Source: UBA1067 sp963661055 | GTDB lineage: Bacteria > Verrucomicrobiota > Kiritimatiellia > RFP12 > UBA1067 | Length of the DNA stretch: 42,719 nt | Assembly: GCA_963661055.1 (NCBI GenBank) | Contig: CAVLAC010000001.1 | Coordinates: forward strand, 1-42,719 | Direction: 5' to 3' | Shown here: piece after piece, positions 32,280 to 40,956 of the stretch | Layout: each line of letters opens with the position of its first letter | Position numbering within the stretch: position 1 is the stretch's first letter | Notes under the pieces: generated by a model | What the model saw: the letters and a program-made list of their open reading frames with translations, nothing else | Database searches by the model: none | Told to the model about the DNA's origin: nothing | Made by a program: the position numbers and the translations under genes

Positions 32280-33869
32280 TTAGTATTGGAAACCTGGAAT
32301 AATCGTCTGCCGCGCTTTTTTCGCCGTCTTCGGATAATCGAGCGTATAGTGAAGTCCACGGCTCTCGTGACGCTTCTGAGCGGAATGCACAATCAACTCC
32401 GCGCAAACAGCAAGATTGCGCAATTCAAGCGTATCAGGCGTCACCAAATACTTGAAGTAGTACTCACGAATTTCGCGGCGAAGCGTACGGATACGATGTG
32501 CCGCGCGGGCAAGGCGCTTGTTGGTACGCACAATCCCGACATAGTCCCACATCAAACGGCGAATTTCGTCCCACATATGGGCAACAAGCACCGCTTCATC
32601 GGGTGGGACGGCGTTCCCAATGCGCCATGCGGGGATTTCAGGTGGCTTTTTCGCGAATTTCTCGGGGTTTGCCCCCAGCCGCGCCGCCGTGAGGCGTGCA
32701 CAAACGAGGGCTTCCATAAGTGAATTAGAAGCTAGGCGATTTGCCCCGTGGAGTCCCGTCGAGGCACATTCCCCGACCGCCGAGAGCCCCGGAATCGTCG
32801 TGCGTCCATCGGTCGTCGCCTGAATACCACCGCAGGTATAATGCGCGGCAGGGACAATCGGGATGAGGTCTTTTGCCATATCAATCCCGAACTCCATACA
32901 TTTATGGTAAATATTCGGGAAACGATTCATCAAATAGGCACGCCCCTTGGCACGGATGTCGAGATACATACAGTCATCGCCCGTCCGTTTCATCTCCGAG
33001 TCAATCGACCGCGCCACAATATCCCGCGGCGCAAGAGATCCGCGAGGGTCGTACTTCTGCATAAATTCGCGTCCGTGCTTATCCACGAGCACCGCGCCTT
33101 CGCCACGGACCGCTTCCGAAATCAAGAAGCGCTTCGCTTGCGGATGGAAGAGGCAAGTCGGGTGGAATTGGATGAATTCCATATTCTCAATTGCCGCGCC
33201 TGCCCGCCACGCGAGAGCAATGCCATCGCCCGTAGCCGTATCGGGATTGCAAGTATAGAGATAAACCTTACCGCACCCACCCGTCGCGAGGATGGTGTTC
33301 GGCGAGCGAATCGCATAGATTTCACCCGAGACCTTATCCATTACATACGCGCCAAGACACCGATTTTCACCCTTAAGCCCAATGCGGCGGCTCATAATGA
33401 GGTCAATGACGATGGTGTGCTCACGCAAGTCGGCTCCACAAGTCTTGGCGCGGCGAATCATTGCCGCCTCGCACTTTTCGCCTGTGATGTCGCCCGCGTG
33501 GAAAATGCGCCGCTCGCAGTGTCCGCCTTCCCGCGTCAAATCCCAAGAGCCATCTTTCTTCTTCGCGAACTTAACTCCGCAATCAATGAGATCCTGTATG
33601 CCCTCTGGCGCGTGCTCGCAAATCTCGCGAACCACCGCCTTCTTGCCAAGCCACGCCCCCGCAATCATCGTATCTTGCACATGCTTTTCGAAGGAGTCGG
33701 CGGGGTCCATCACGCAACAAATGCCGCCCTGTGCAAAGTTAGAATTGCAATCCTTTAAGCGCTCTTTTGTGACAAGAACGACCTTGCCTTTCTTAGCAAG
33801 ATGCAGGGCACTAATGAGCCCCGCCATGCCCGAACCGACAATAAAGTAATCGCAATCTACAATCTTCAT
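32280..33869 (-). CDS. nadB: L-aspartate oxidase
   Basis: NadB oxidises aspartate to iminoaspartate, the first step of de novo NAD synthesis, and in anaerobes uses fumarate. The 529 residues have the FAD Rossmann motif VGSGMAGLISALHLA (11-25), NFAQGGI, HAGDITGEKC, ATGGCGKVYLYTCNP and GLHGANRLASNSLMEALV, which fit NadB rather than fumarate reductase. nadA and nadC are not here. It starts six bases after dapL with a weak RBS. Confidence 0.94.
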   Translation of the reverse strand: MKIVDCDYFIVGSGMAGLISALHLAKKGKVVLVTKERLKDCNSNFAQGGICCVMDPADSFEKHVQDTMIAGAWLGKKAVVREICEHAPEGIQDLIDCGVKFAKKKDGSWDLTREGGHCERRIFHAGDITGEKCEAAMIRRAKTCGADLREHTIVIDLIMSRRIGLKGENRCLGAYVMDKVSGEIYAIRSPNTILATGGCGKVYLYTCNPDTATGDGIALAWRAGAAIENMEFIQFHPTCLFHPQAKRFLISEAVRGEGAVLVDKHGREFMQKYDPRGSLAPRDIVARSIDSEMKRTGDDCMYLDIRAKGRAYLMNRFPNIYHKCMEFGIDMAKDLIPIVPAAHYTCGGIQATTDGRTTIPGLSAVGECASTGLHGANRLASNSLMEALVCARLTAARLGANPEKFAKKPPEIPAWRIGNAVPPDEAVLVAHMWDEIRRLMWDYVGIVRTNKRLARAAHRIRTLRREIREYYFKYLVTPDTLELRNLAVCAELIVHSAQKRHESRGLHYTLDYPKTAKKARQTIIPGFQY

Positions 33870-33875
33870 AGCAAA

Positions 33876-35099
33876 TTAAAGCACTTTCTCAAGCCGCGCA
33901 ATGGCTTCCAAGACATTCTCGCGCGAGTTAAACGCCGAAATGCGAATATACCCCTCGCCCGCCTTGCCGAAGCCCGCGCCAGGCGTGGTGACCACATTCG
34001 CTTCCTTAAGAAGCTTATCGAAGAAGACCCAGCTATCGCCCTTCACATCCACCCAGAGATAAGGCGAGTCAGTTCCGCCCGTCACGGTAAAGCCGCGCGC
34101 GGCAAGGGCTTCTTTCATCAACTTGGCATTTTCCAAATAGAAGTCAATCGTCGCCTTCGTCTCGGCTTGCCCCTCGGGAGAATAGACGGCTTCCGCACCG
34201 CGCTGGGCGACATAGCTCGCGCCATTGAACTTTGTCGTCTGCCGCCGCGCCCACATCGGACGCAACTCCACCGCTTCGCCCGCCTTCGTATACGCCATAA
34301 GCCCCTTCGGGACAACCGTGTAGCCGCAACGAATGCCCGTAAAACCCGCTGTCTTTGAGAAACTACGGAACTCTATCGCACACGTCCGCGCCCCCTCGCA
34401 TTCGTAGATGGAATGCGGAATGCCAGGCGTACGAATAAACGCCTCATATGCCGCGTCAAAGAGGAGGAGCGCCTTCTTCGCATTCGCCCAATCTACCCAC
34501 GCCTGAAGCTGCGCCTTCGTGGCAACTGCGCCAGTCGGATTATTCGGATAGCACAAATAAACGATATCCGCGTCACCCGCCGCCTCAGGGCTCGGCACAA
34601 AGCCATTTGCCGCGTTGCAGGTGAGATAGGTGAGCCCCGCATACTGTCCGTTCTCATTCGCGCCTGTGCGCCCCGCCATTACATTTGTATCGACATAAAC
34701 GGGATAAACAGGATCGCCAACGGCAATTTTGACATCCTTGCCAAAGAGTTCCTGAATATTGCCGCAGTCGCACTTCGCACCATCCGAAACAAAGATTTCG
34801 TCCGCGTCAATAGAAATGCCGCGCGCGGCAAAGTCGACGGACGCAATCTTCTCACGCAAAAAGGCGTGCCCTTGCTCAGGTCCATAGCCGTGGAATGTAG
34901 CGCGAGAGCCCTCATCGTCCACCGCCTTGTGCATCGCCGCGAGCACGCTGGGGGCTAGGGGTTCCGTCACATCGCCAATGCCAAGACGGATAATCTTCGC
35001 GTCGGGGTGCGCGGCTTGATGTGCCGCGACGCGGTGCGCAATTTCCGTAAAAAGGTAGCTTGCCTGAATCTTTTGATAGTTTTCGTTAACGAGTAACAT
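33876..35099 (-). CDS. dapL: LL-diaminopimelate aminotransferase
   Basis: DapL converts tetrahydrodipicolinate directly to LL-diaminopimelate for lysine and peptidoglycan. The 407 residues are full length: LGIGDVTEPLAPSVL, FHGYGPEQGHAFLRE, YLCYPNNPTG and the PLP-lysine SFSKTAGFTGIRCGY (Lys249). This variant is common in Chlamydiae, Verrucomicrobia and relatives, plants and some anaerobes, which helps place the organism. AAGGA lies nine bases before ATG. Confidence 0.95.
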   Translation of the reverse strand: MLLVNENYQKIQASYLFTEIAHRVAAHQAAHPDAKIIRLGIGDVTEPLAPSVLAAMHKAVDDEGSRATFHGYGPEQGHAFLREKIASVDFAARGISIDADEIFVSDGAKCDCGNIQELFGKDVKIAVGDPVYPVYVDTNVMAGRTGANENGQYAGLTYLTCNAANGFVPSPEAAGDADIVYLCYPNNPTGAVATKAQLQAWVDWANAKKALLLFDAAYEAFIRTPGIPHSIYECEGARTCAIEFRSFSKTAGFTGIRCGYTVVPKGLMAYTKAGEAVELRPMWARRQTTKFNGASYVAQRGAEAVYSPEGQAETKATIDFYLENAKLMKEALAARGFTVTGGTDSPYLWVDVKGDSWVFFDKLLKEANVVTTPGAGFGKAGEGYIRISAFNSRENVLEAIARLEKVL

Positions 35100-35118
35100 A
35101 GGGGAATATCCTTATAAA

Positions 35119-36567
35119 TTAGTTCTTGAAATCTATTAGGTGCCCAACGAGCGAGCGAATGCCGCGATAATAGAAGGAAAAATCAAATAAGTTCCGTGTG
35201 GTCGTCAGGCGATGCCAGAGGGCGCGGGGTTGCAAAAAGCCACGATAAACACAGCGAATCGCGTCCTTGATTTGTGCCTCAGTGGCGTACGGAGTTTTCG
35301 TAATGGCGCGGCGCATATCATATTCGTCCCAATCGCGGGTGGTGAGCCCATCCGCCGCGTCCAATTCCTTGAAAAGCGGGGTGCCAGGATACGGAATCGT
35401 CAATGTGCACTGCAAAGTGGAAGCACGCCCTTGGGCAAGGAGTTTGCGGGCGAGTGCCACCGTCTTCGCAATCTCGGCGGGACCCTCCCACGCGTGCCCA
35501 AACATAAAGGTCAAATGCACATCGAGCCCCGCGTCACTTGCCCACTTGGAACCGTCCTCGACATCCTTGACCGTCAACTTCTTGCAGAAGCGGTCGAGCG
35601 TCTCTTGGTTAGCCGATTCCACCCCAAAAAGCACCAAGCGAAAGCCCGCCTTGCGCATAAGGCGATAGTCGTCCGCCGTGAGCCTACCAAAGCGCATATT
35701 ACAGTCAATTCGCACCTTACGATTAAGCCCACGCCGAATCATCTCATTGCAAAATGTCGTCAGCCACTCGCCCACTGGGAAGGAGCCCGAATCGTCCATT
35801 ATCTCCTTCACGCCATATTTATTGACGAGACAGTCAATTTCATCAATGACATCATTCACATTGCGGGTGCGATAAGTCGGGTAGAGGGTCGTCCAGCTAC
35901 AAAAAGTGCATTTCGCGTGCCAACAGTCGCGTCCGGACATAATATAAGTGCCTGGCGTACGGCGAAAGTTGCCATTCTTCTTCGCGTAAAGTTCCCAATG
36001 CACCAAATCACGGTCAATCCACGGCGCGGTATTGAGGTCGTGGTCGAGCTTGAAGCGTCCTGTATTGCAAATCTCACCTGCCGCGTTACGATACCAAATG
36101 CCCGCCTCAAATGTCGCGGAATCAAAACAGGAATGGACTACACTACTGAGGAGAAAGTCCCAATCGCCCCCCGTGAGGATATAGTCGACGGGGCACGCCT
36201 TCATCGATTCCTCGGGAAGTGCCGTCACATGGTCGCCGACAAGAATCGTAAGTGCCGCGCTTTTCTTCTTGAAGTCCGTTATCCATTGCCAATGACGCTT
36301 GACGACGGGGGTTTTTGTCTCCAAAACCACGACTTCAGGCGCAAATGCCGCGAGTTTCGCCTCAAATTCCTCAGGCGTGAGTTCTGCCGCGATGCCATCG
36401 AGGAACAGGACTTCGTGCCCCGCCTTCTTGAGCATCGTCGCCGCCGTCGCGGGGACAACAGGGAAAATATAAGTTGGTCTAGAGAACCACTGAAATTGGC
36501 GGTTTTGGGTTAGAAGCGGAATCCCCTTCTCGCTTTTTAAGGGCGGATAGGCAATCGCTATCTTCAT
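35119..36567 (-). CDS. Radical SAM protein with B12-binding-like N-terminus
   Basis: The 482-residue protein resembles the cobalamin-dependent radical SAM class: an N-terminal region (GHEVLFLDGIAAELTPEEFEAKLAAFAPEVVVLET and LVGDHVTALPEE) and a radical SAM barrel with the cluster cysteines Cys215, Cys220 and Cys223 in DCWHAKCTFCSW, so spaced Cx4Cx2C rather than the usual Cx3Cx2C. Substrate unknown. ATG 36567 has AAGG seven bases upstream; a TTG codon earlier is too close. Between the DUF481 barrel and dapL in one run. Confidence 0.85.
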   Translation of the reverse strand: MKIAIAYPPLKSEKGIPLLTQNRQFQWFSRPTYIFPVVPATAATMLKKAGHEVLFLDGIAAELTPEEFEAKLAAFAPEVVVLETKTPVVKRHWQWITDFKKKSAALTILVGDHVTALPEESMKACPVDYILTGGDWDFLLSSVVHSCFDSATFEAGIWYRNAAGEICNTGRFKLDHDLNTAPWIDRDLVHWELYAKKNGNFRRTPGTYIMSGRDCWHAKCTFCSWTTLYPTYRTRNVNDVIDEIDCLVNKYGVKEIMDDSGSFPVGEWLTTFCNEMIRRGLNRKVRIDCNMRFGRLTADDYRLMRKAGFRLVLFGVESANQETLDRFCKKLTVKDVEDGSKWASDAGLDVHLTFMFGHAWEGPAEIAKTVALARKLLAQGRASTLQCTLTIPYPGTPLFKELDAADGLTTRDWDEYDMRRAITKTPYATEAQIKDAIRCVYRGFLQPRALWHRLTTTRNLFDFSFYYRGIRSLVGHLIDFKN

Positions 36568-36576
36568 CAAGCACCC

Positions 36577-37599
36577 TTACCACGCATAGCCGAGACCGAC
36601 AATGTAACGGATGTCGCTCGACTTGCGTCCCTCGCTCGGACGAGAATTGTACTCCCACTCAATCTTAGCGATGAAGTTGAAGTCCATAATAATCTTCGTC
36701 GTGAACCCAACATCCGCCTTCATGATGTAGTGTTCCCAGTCATCAATTTGCGGATAGTACTCGAGATTGTGGAATCCATTCACGCCCTCGTTCCATTTCG
36801 GAACATAGGTGAGGTGGTGGGCATAACGAAGTGCCGCGTAGCTTTCGTCGCCATTTGCAGGACGGATATGATAGTTATCACGAAACCAAGTTGCACCAGC
36901 CTCTTGGTTGAAGCTCCAAACACCCGTCGTCTCAAAACGCCGCGCATCAAGCCACTGATAGCCAACGCCCAAACCGAGACGGACGCGATTGTCGAGTCCC
37001 GCGATGGAATCTTCCTCATAACGCGCATTCTCGAAGGTGTAGACGGCGGGACGCCAGAAGTGGTCGTGTTGACCCTCAACCTCCCAGCGGTCGGTCGTTT
37101 TATCGCGGTCAGCCTTAGAAGTGCCTGTTTCTGAATAGTAGTAGCCAAAATCAGCATTGACGCGGTCTTCTTCCCAACGGCGATTGACATTCGCAATCAA
37201 AGAAGCCGAATTCTGGTAAGTATTGCCGCGCGCGGCAGTATAGGAGGCATTCACCGACCCGTGCCACGTCTCAACGCCAGGGTCAATCGCCTTGACATTC
37301 GCCGTATCAAGGGGCTTGCCCTCAGCAATGAAAACTCCGTTCGAGACGGTCATCGACTTCGTCTCGCGGGACATATCCGTATACTGCACGGTATGGTCGT
37401 GGGGCGTATCCAAGGACGCAATCTTCGCGAGGGGCACTTCAATATCCCCAAGGTCCTCGGAGGCAAAGACGAGTTTATCACCCTTCACAATACCCGCCGT
37501 ACCCGACAAACGCGAACCCGAAAGAAGCGTCAGGGTATCCGCCGAAACCATTGCGCTTACAAAAAGCGCGCTAACTACTAGAAGAGAACGCATTTTCAT
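36577..37599 (-). CDS. DUF481-family outer-membrane barrel
   Basis: A 340-residue exported protein: signal peptide MKMRSLLVVSALFVSAMVSA, a small domain with two beta repeats (DTLTLLSGSRLSGTAGIVKGDKLVF), then alternating aromatic beta strands (NASYTAARGNTYQNSAS, RWEVEGQHDHFWRPAVY) ending in an aromatic residue (YIVGLGYAW), as barrel proteins do. This matches the YdiY/DUF481 type of unknown function. The ATG overlaps the secretin stop as TGATG, so it is coupled to a secretin, which is unusual for DUF481 and suggests a shared export role. Confidence 0.85.
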   Translation of the reverse strand: MKMRSLLVVSALFVSAMVSADTLTLLSGSRLSGTAGIVKGDKLVFASEDLGDIEVPLAKIASLDTPHDHTVQYTDMSRETKSMTVSNGVFIAEGKPLDTANVKAIDPGVETWHGSVNASYTAARGNTYQNSASLIANVNRRWEEDRVNADFGYYYSETGTSKADRDKTTDRWEVEGQHDHFWRPAVYTFENARYEEDSIAGLDNRVRLGLGVGYQWLDARRFETTGVWSFNQEAGATWFRDNYHIRPANGDESYAALRYAHHLTYVPKWNEGVNGFHNLEYYPQIDDWEHYIMKADVGFTTKIIMDFNFIAKIEWEYNSRPSEGRKSSDIRYIVGLGYAW

Positions 37600-39257
37600 C
37601 AGTTATTATTTGAGTTTACTTCAATAAATGGGATATTTATATTCACTTTTGAAGTGACATTCGTACGTTGCGGGTCAGCATACTGCTCTTCAAGCCCACG
37701 CATATCAAGCGACTGCATACCTTCCGCCATTCGTGCGCCACGATCACCTGGCTCTTGGCGAATCTCATCCGTATAAAGACGCCCTAACACCGCATTCTTC
37801 GGCAACCCAGCATCTTTACGGATGTTTTTCGGATCAATTAAGCCCACCGTAACGAAAACGATAATTTCTGTCTGCTTCTTAATGCGAGTACGCGAACCGA
37901 AAAGACGAGGTCCAATCCACCACCAATCGCGAAGCCAAGGAATGCCGCTATCCACTTGCTGTTCAACCGTGCGCGAAAGCCCACCAATTACAGCTGTGGT
38001 CTCACTCGCCATATTAAACTCAGTAATCAAGCGTTGAACATTAATGACAGGATATTTTGCTGAATAAGTGGAATCACTAGAAGAGGAAGATTTAGACGAA
38101 GAGGCTTCATCTGTACTCGCTGTAACATAATCCGTGCAGTCGCTAATAGTCGGAACAATTTGAACATTGATAAGTCCGTTTGTACCAATGCGCGGCGTTA
38201 CTTCCAATGAAATACCCCAGCTAAAGAACGCTTCCTTAGCGAACATAAACTTATCCTCGCCAGGAATTTGCGCCATCTTCATATCAAGATCGGTAGAGAG
38301 CTGATTATTGGAAGAAAGTGTCTTTTTCGCGGCAATTGTGACATTTGGATACTTTGTTGTCATATCCACCGTTGCCTTCTTGCCAGAAGTAACAATAATC
38401 TTCGGATTCGAGAATGTTCGCGCATCTTCACTCGTTTCCAATGCCCTCAAAATGACATACAATTCACTCATACCAATCGTGGCATTGAGATGGGAAAGAT
38501 TTGCTGCATTGCCATTAGGTGAGGCTGTTGCGCTGTCAATTGTATAGGTATCACTTGATGAATCATAGGTTGAGACGCCTTTAAACCGCCGCGTATTGTA
38601 ACCAGCATCAAGTCCCATAGAGCCGCGCATACCGTCCAACATCTGCCAATCAATACCGAGCTTATGAGAGGCGTTATTTGAAAGTTCTACAAAACGGGCT
38701 TCGATGTACACTTGTTGAGGCTCAATATCAATCTCATCTACGATATGTTGGCAAGTATCGAGCACCATCTGGGGGGCAGTCACCATAACCGCATTCGCCT
38801 CAGGGAACGCCTGCGCCATTTTGGAGACCTTCCAAGCCGTACCAAAGTCTCCGCTCCAAGTCGCGTTAAACTTTTCGGCAACTTCCTCGGCATTAGCGTG
38901 GGCAAGCCTAAAGACACGAGTAGAAATCCGCCGCTGGTCAAGGGCATCTTCCGCAATCTTCGCCGCCCGCGCCTCAGCCTCCAAACGCGCCGCTTCACTG
39001 CCGCGAGCCGTCGCTTCTAGCCGCGCCTGCTCCACCGCATTCGACGCCGCCACACGAATCGCCGCCTCAACTGCCGCGTCCACCCCCGTAGTTAGGGGGT
39101 CCGCAACTGCCGCGTCCGCAGCCAAATTCGCCGTATCATTCGTGACGACGAGTACAACGGGGTCTTTTACGAGATTAACCCCCTCATCCGCCTCAGGGAC
39201 GATAGAGGCTTTTGCCGCGCTCATCGCGGCAAATAGGCTAAGCGCGGCAATTATCAT
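37599..39257 (-). CDS. Secretin-family outer-membrane channel protein
   Basis: The 552-residue protein has a signal peptide (MIIAALSLFAAMSAAKA), an Ala-rich coiled-coil stretch (about 50-110), one N-domain (STRVFRLAHANAEEVAEKFN...VIVDEID-like) and the secretin channel core (VYIEARFVELSN, FSNPKIIVTSGKKA, SWGISLEVTPRIGTNGLINVQIVPTI, ETTAVIGGLSR, TEIIVFVTVGLIDP). Only one N-domain is visible, fewer than in GspD or PilQ. The prepilin peptidase and pseudopilin elsewhere in the window could belong to the same machine. ATGA overlap with the PRTase gene upstream. Confidence 0.88.
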   Translation of the reverse strand: MIIAALSLFAAMSAAKASIVPEADEGVNLVKDPVVLVVTNDTANLAADAAVADPLTTGVDAAVEAAIRVAASNAVEQARLEATARGSEAARLEAEARAAKIAEDALDQRRISTRVFRLAHANAEEVAEKFNATWSGDFGTAWKVSKMAQAFPEANAVMVTAPQMVLDTCQHIVDEIDIEPQQVYIEARFVELSNNASHKLGIDWQMLDGMRGSMGLDAGYNTRRFKGVSTYDSSSDTYTIDSATASPNGNAANLSHLNATIGMSELYVILRALETSEDARTFSNPKIIVTSGKKATVDMTTKYPNVTIAAKKTLSSNNQLSTDLDMKMAQIPGEDKFMFAKEAFFSWGISLEVTPRIGTNGLINVQIVPTISDCTDYVTASTDEASSSKSSSSSDSTYSAKYPVINVQRLITEFNMASETTAVIGGLSRTVEQQVDSGIPWLRDWWWIGPRLFGSRTRIKKQTEIIVFVTVGLIDPKNIRKDAGLPKNAVLGRLYTDEIRQEPGDRGARMAEGMQSLDMRGLEEQYADPQRTNVTSKVNINIPFIEVNSNNN

Positions 39258-39802
39258 ACGTTCATCAACCCTGCGAGGAAGGAGTCCTTGGCTTGCACTT
39301 CGTCAGGCGTGAGCCCCTCAATTTCGTGGGGGAAGACAATCCAGTCATTGCCGACATCCTTCACAAAGTAATCGGGCTTAATCTCGGTGATATTCTTCTC
39401 AGGCTTCCAGTAGACACAAGCCATACGCATTTCCGCGCCTGTCTCATTGATGCGGTTCTTGACCGCACGCGCCGTTTTGCCAGTATCAAAGACATCATCG
39501 ACGACAAGGACCTTATCGCCCTTACGCATCATCGCGAAGATTTCCTCGCCGAGCGTAAAGATGACTTCACCCTTATTTTCACCAATTCCCGTATAACTCG
39601 CGCATTTTAGTGGAATATGTTGCACATTCCACCCAACCGCACGAAAATACTCGTGGATAGAAACACCAACTGCCGCGCCACCCCGCCAAAGCGCAATGAG
39701 CAAATCAGGCTTCCATCCCGACTGCTTAACCGCCGCGGCTAAACGCCAAGAGTCCCTCTGGAACTCATTGGCGCTTAAATAGTGCTTCGCAACTTCTGAC
39801 AT
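39254..39802 (-). CDS. Purine-type phosphoribosyltransferase
   Basis: A 182-residue type I PRTase with the PRPP loop VLVVDDVFDTGKTA (about 98-111) and an N-terminal PDLLIALWRGGAAVGVSIHE, closest to xanthine/hypoxanthine-guanine salvage enzymes (Gpt/Hpt-like). Substrate not decidable by eye. It lies 20 bases after purM, another purine gene, and overlaps the secretin start by four bases. Weak RBS (AAGGG) before ATG. Confidence 0.85.
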   Translation of the reverse strand: MSEVAKHYLSANEFQRDSWRLAAAVKQSGWKPDLLIALWRGGAAVGVSIHEYFRAVGWNVQHIPLKCASYTGIGENKGEVIFTLGEEIFAMMRKGDKVLVVDDVFDTGKTARAVKNRINETGAEMRMACVYWKPEKNITEIKPDYFVKDVGNDWIVFPHEIEGLTPDEVQAKDSFLAGLMNV

Positions 39803-39822
39803 TCTATTGCCGCCCTTCTCTA

Positions 39823-40863
39823 TTAGTTCTTGTAGGTGACGACACCCTTGCCCTTACGGACCACGCCGATAATCGAGTAAGGCTGCTTCTGTCCCTTGAG
39901 CGCCGATTCCACCGTCTTCAAGTCGCGCTTGCCGACAATGAGGACGAAACCGATGCCCATATTAAAGACGCGATACATTTCGTCACGGTCGACCTTGCCC
40001 TGATTCTGAATGAACTTGAAGATGGTCGGCACTTCCCATGTCGAGCGGTCAATTTCCGCATTGCAGACCTTAGGAAGGACGCGCGGGATGTTGTCGGGGA
40101 AGCCACCACCCGTGATGTGCGCCATGCCGTGAATCTTGACCTTGCGCTCCATAATCTTCATTACGGGCTTCAAGAAGCTGCGGTGCACCGCGAGAAGTGC
40201 GTCGCCGAAAGTCTGATTCGTGCCAGGAACCTTATCCTGCCACGAATAACCACACAAATCGAAAATGACGCGGCGGGCGAGCGAATAGCCGTTCGTCTGA
40301 AGTCCGCCTGAGGGCAAGCCAATAATGACATCTCCCGCACGAATGGACTTGCCCGTCACCAAATCATTGCGCGAGACGTGCCCGACGATGGTGCCGACGA
40401 GGTCATATTCGCCGAGCGGATACAGCCCTGGCATTTCCGCCGTCTCACCGCCGAGAAGCGCCATCTTATTTTCCTTGCACGCTTTGCAGAGTCCCGCGAC
40501 AACTTGGCTAAACTGCCGCGCATCAAACTTCGCCGCGCCCACATAGTCCATAAAGAAGAGCGGCTTTGCACCCTGCACGAGGATGTCGTTGACGCAGTGA
40601 TTAACAATGTCTTGTCCGACGGTATCGTGCTTATTCATCATGCACGCAATCTTGAGCTTCGTGCCTACGCCGTCCGTCGAAGCGACGAGGAGCTGATCCT
40701 TGCCCGCTGGCACTCTGTGAAGTCCGCCAAAGGAACCAATGCTCCCAATGACACTCTGGGTCTTCGTGCTATTCACCATTGACTTAATCGCGGTGAGAGC
40801 AGCCATCTTATTGTCGATATTCACGCCAGACTGGGCGTATGCGGACTTCTTTTCGGGTATCAT
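39823..40863 (-). CDS. purM: Phosphoribosylformylglycinamidine cyclo-ligase (AIR synthase)
   Basis: PurM closes FGAM to AIR in purine synthesis using ATP. The 346 residues start YAQSGVNIDNKMAAL, and contain STDGVGTKLKIA, HDTVGQDIVNHCVNDILVQGA, LLGGETAEMPG, IGLPSGGLQTNGYSLAR and ITGGGFPDNIPRVL, the PurM signatures. AAGG about nine bases before ATG. A hairpin (40905-40948) separates it from fba. Confidence 0.96.
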   Translation of the reverse strand: MIPEKKSAYAQSGVNIDNKMAALTAIKSMVNSTKTQSVIGSIGSFGGLHRVPAGKDQLLVASTDGVGTKLKIACMMNKHDTVGQDIVNHCVNDILVQGAKPLFFMDYVGAAKFDARQFSQVVAGLCKACKENKMALLGGETAEMPGLYPLGEYDLVGTIVGHVSRNDLVTGKSIRAGDVIIGLPSGGLQTNGYSLARRVIFDLCGYSWQDKVPGTNQTFGDALLAVHRSFLKPVMKIMERKVKIHGMAHITGGGFPDNIPRVLPKVCNAEIDRSTWEVPTIFKFIQNQGKVDRDEMYRVFNMGIGFVLIVGKRDLKTVESALKGQKQPYSIIGVVRKGKGVVTYKN

Positions 40864-40904
40864 TAGCTTTAACCTTAAATCAGATTTTGACTTTGAAATG
40901 AGAG

Positions 40905-40948
40905 ATTAAGGAGGCGCGCGGGAGAATCCCCTACGCGCACTCCTTAAT
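40905..40948 (-). terminator. Hairpin between fba and purM (possible terminator or attenuator)
   Basis: ATTAAGGAG (40905-40913) pairs with CTCCTTAAT (40940-40948); with one bulge a further five GC pairs form (GCGCG/CGCGC). On the minus strand a weak T-rich run (CATTTC) follows, so it could be an imperfect intrinsic terminator for fba. The rest of 40864-40956 shows only the purM RBS. Confidence 0.5.
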
Positions 40949-40956
40949 AGCGCCCC

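Noticed and set aside
35212..36513. Plus-strand frame of 433 residues opposite the radical SAM gene
   Set aside because: It lies opposite a gene with clear family motifs and shows no domain of its own.
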